Shown one piece after another: positions 63,283 through 64,000 of a stretch of DNA of 64,000 nt. This DNA is from an uncultured Reyranella sp. (GTDB lineage Bacteria; Pseudomonadota; Alphaproteobacteria; Reyranellales; Reyranellaceae). Every line of letters starts with the position of its first letter. Positions within the stretch are counted from its first letter, which is position 1. Below the pieces are notes generated by a model. That model was not told the DNA's origin. It searched no databases and saw nothing but the letters and a program-made list of their open reading frames with translations. Both the position numbers and the translations under genes were made by a program. The stretch covers positions 310,001 through 374,000 of the forward strand of contig NZ_CAMFKM010000004.1 in the NCBI RefSeq assembly GCF_945957355.1, given 5' to 3'.

Positions 63283-64000
63283 TCGCCCACGATTTGCGTC
63301 CGGTGCATGAGCCGGCGCAGGCTCTCGTCGAAGGCGTCGCGGCGATGCATGACGCAGCGATTGTCCCACATGACAAGGTCGCCGGCGCGCCACTTCTGGT
63401 ACCAGGCGAACTTCTCCTGCGTCGCGTGGGCCCAGATCGCGTCGAGCAGTTCCTCGCTCTCCTCGACCTCGAGTCCGTGGATGTAGGCGCCGGGACGGCG
63501 GCCGAGGAACAGCGCCTTGCGGCCAGTGTCGGGGTGCAGGCGGACGAGGGGATGCACGGCGCCCGGCGTATGGCGTACGTCGACCGTGCGCTGGAAGCCC
63601 TTGCGTAGTTCTCCCGCCGAGTTGCGGCTGGAATCGTGGATGCAGACCTTGCCCTCGATCGCGCGCTTCAGCTCGGGCGACAGCGTCTCGTAGGCCGCAT
63701 ACATGTTGAGGAAGCCGGTGTTTCCGCCGTCGGCCGGCACTTCGAGCGCGTAGAGCAGCGAGGCCCGCGGCGGCAGCGGATTGTAGGACATGTCGGTGTG
63801 CCACACGAGTTCGTAGCTGCCGAGGCTGCCGACCGCCTTGCCGTCTTTCTTGACGCTGGCGATGACGGCCACCCATTCGCGCGCCTCGTCGATCACGTCG
63901 GAGTCCGCGCGGTCGAGACTGGCGGCCGAAATCGGCACCCTGTCGAGTTCGCCGAAGCGGGCGCTGAACTGGATGAGCATGCGGTCGTCGAGCTGCTGCC
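63264..64000 (-). CDS. TauD/TfdA-family dioxygenase, C-terminal part (gene runs past window)
   Basis: Fe(II)/2-oxoglutarate oxygenase. The frame stays open to base 64000, so the N-terminus is outside the window and the Met at 63980 is internal (residues before it read QQLDDR). Iron ligands: HTD in LVWHTDMSYNPLPP and the distal His in NRCVMHRRDAFD; the oxoglutarate-binding Arg is in LMHRTQI. GNTGFLNMYAAYE and GRRPGAYIHGLE are family segments. Substrate unknown (taurine, aryloxyacetates and other acids are used by relatives). Confidence 0.9.
   Translation of the reverse strand, partial: QQLDDRMLIQFSARFGELDRVPISAASLDRADSDVIDEAREWVAVIASVKKDGKAVGSLGSYELVWHTDMSYNPLPPRASLLYALEVPADGGNTGFLNMYAAYETLSPELKRAIEGKVCIHDSSRNSAGELRKGFQRTVDVRHTPGAVHPLVRLHPDTGRKALFLGRRPGAYIHGLEVEESEELLDAIWAHATQEKFAWYQKWRAGDLVMWDNRCVMHRRDAFDESLRRLMHRTQIVGEAVQPG

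Overview
The window is a high-GC stretch of chromosome from an alphaproteobacterium. Gene content and order (proS-lol-dnaE, then rpsB-tsf-pyrH-frr-uppS-cdsA-dxr-rseP-bamA-fabZ, then gltA, and trpDC-moaC-moeA-lexA) are the classic alphaproteobacterial housekeeping series. Orphan Bug-type solute-binding proteins, tandem acyl-CoA dehydrogenases and intergenic palindromes would suit a Reyranella-like or related soil/water genus. That genus guess is inference. No rRNA, tRNA, CRISPR array, prophage or insertion sequence was seen, and no gene-free stretch exceeds 300 bases.

Layout. 1-3639: end of proS, two LolC/E-type permeases and LolD (lipoprotein export). 3636-5561: a divergent XRE regulator and an MDR oxidoreductase. 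5605-10067: dnaE and a DUF72 gene. 10231-20318: the translation, isoprenoid and envelope operon from rpsB to fabZ; bamA is followed directly by fabZ, with lpxD/lpxA/lpxB missing from their usual places. 20343-26646: glyoxalase, then on the minus strand gltA with a small membrane protein, an EamA transporter, glnS and gltX. 26731-33251: comEC, lexA with a clear SOS box, and a tightly coupled trpD-trpC-moaC-moeA operon.

33310-41139: accessory block that splits trpG from trpD: a small metal-binding protein, a MarR-EmrAB efflux operon, a Bug protein, then trpG, an AMP-forming acyl-CoA synthetase and an EamA transporter. 41145-49899: a fused NDP-forming acyl-CoA synthetase/GNAT protein, divergent polysaccharide deacetylase, gamma-glutamyltransferase, TfoX-like protein, amidase and a second Bug protein. 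49930-56078: a frameshifted glutathione transferase, alpha/beta hydrolase plus cupin, an FAD oxidoreductase and two paralogous acyl-CoA dehydrogenases, with two intergenic palindromic repeats. 56091-64000: an SGNH-like membrane protein, a MerR regulator fused to a P-loop domain, an aldo/keto reductase, an unrecognised secreted Cys-containing protein, a serralysin-type RTX metalloprotease and the end of a TauD-type dioxygenase.

Most of the window is ordinary core genome. I did not find a convincing new multi-gene defence or mobile system. The most promising leads are the absence of the lipid A genes from their usual slot, the possible acylation control of the acyl-CoA synthetase by the neighbouring GNAT fusion, the MerR/P-loop fusion, the competing hairpins between rpsB and tsf, and the modular RTX protease with a perfect dyad in its leader.
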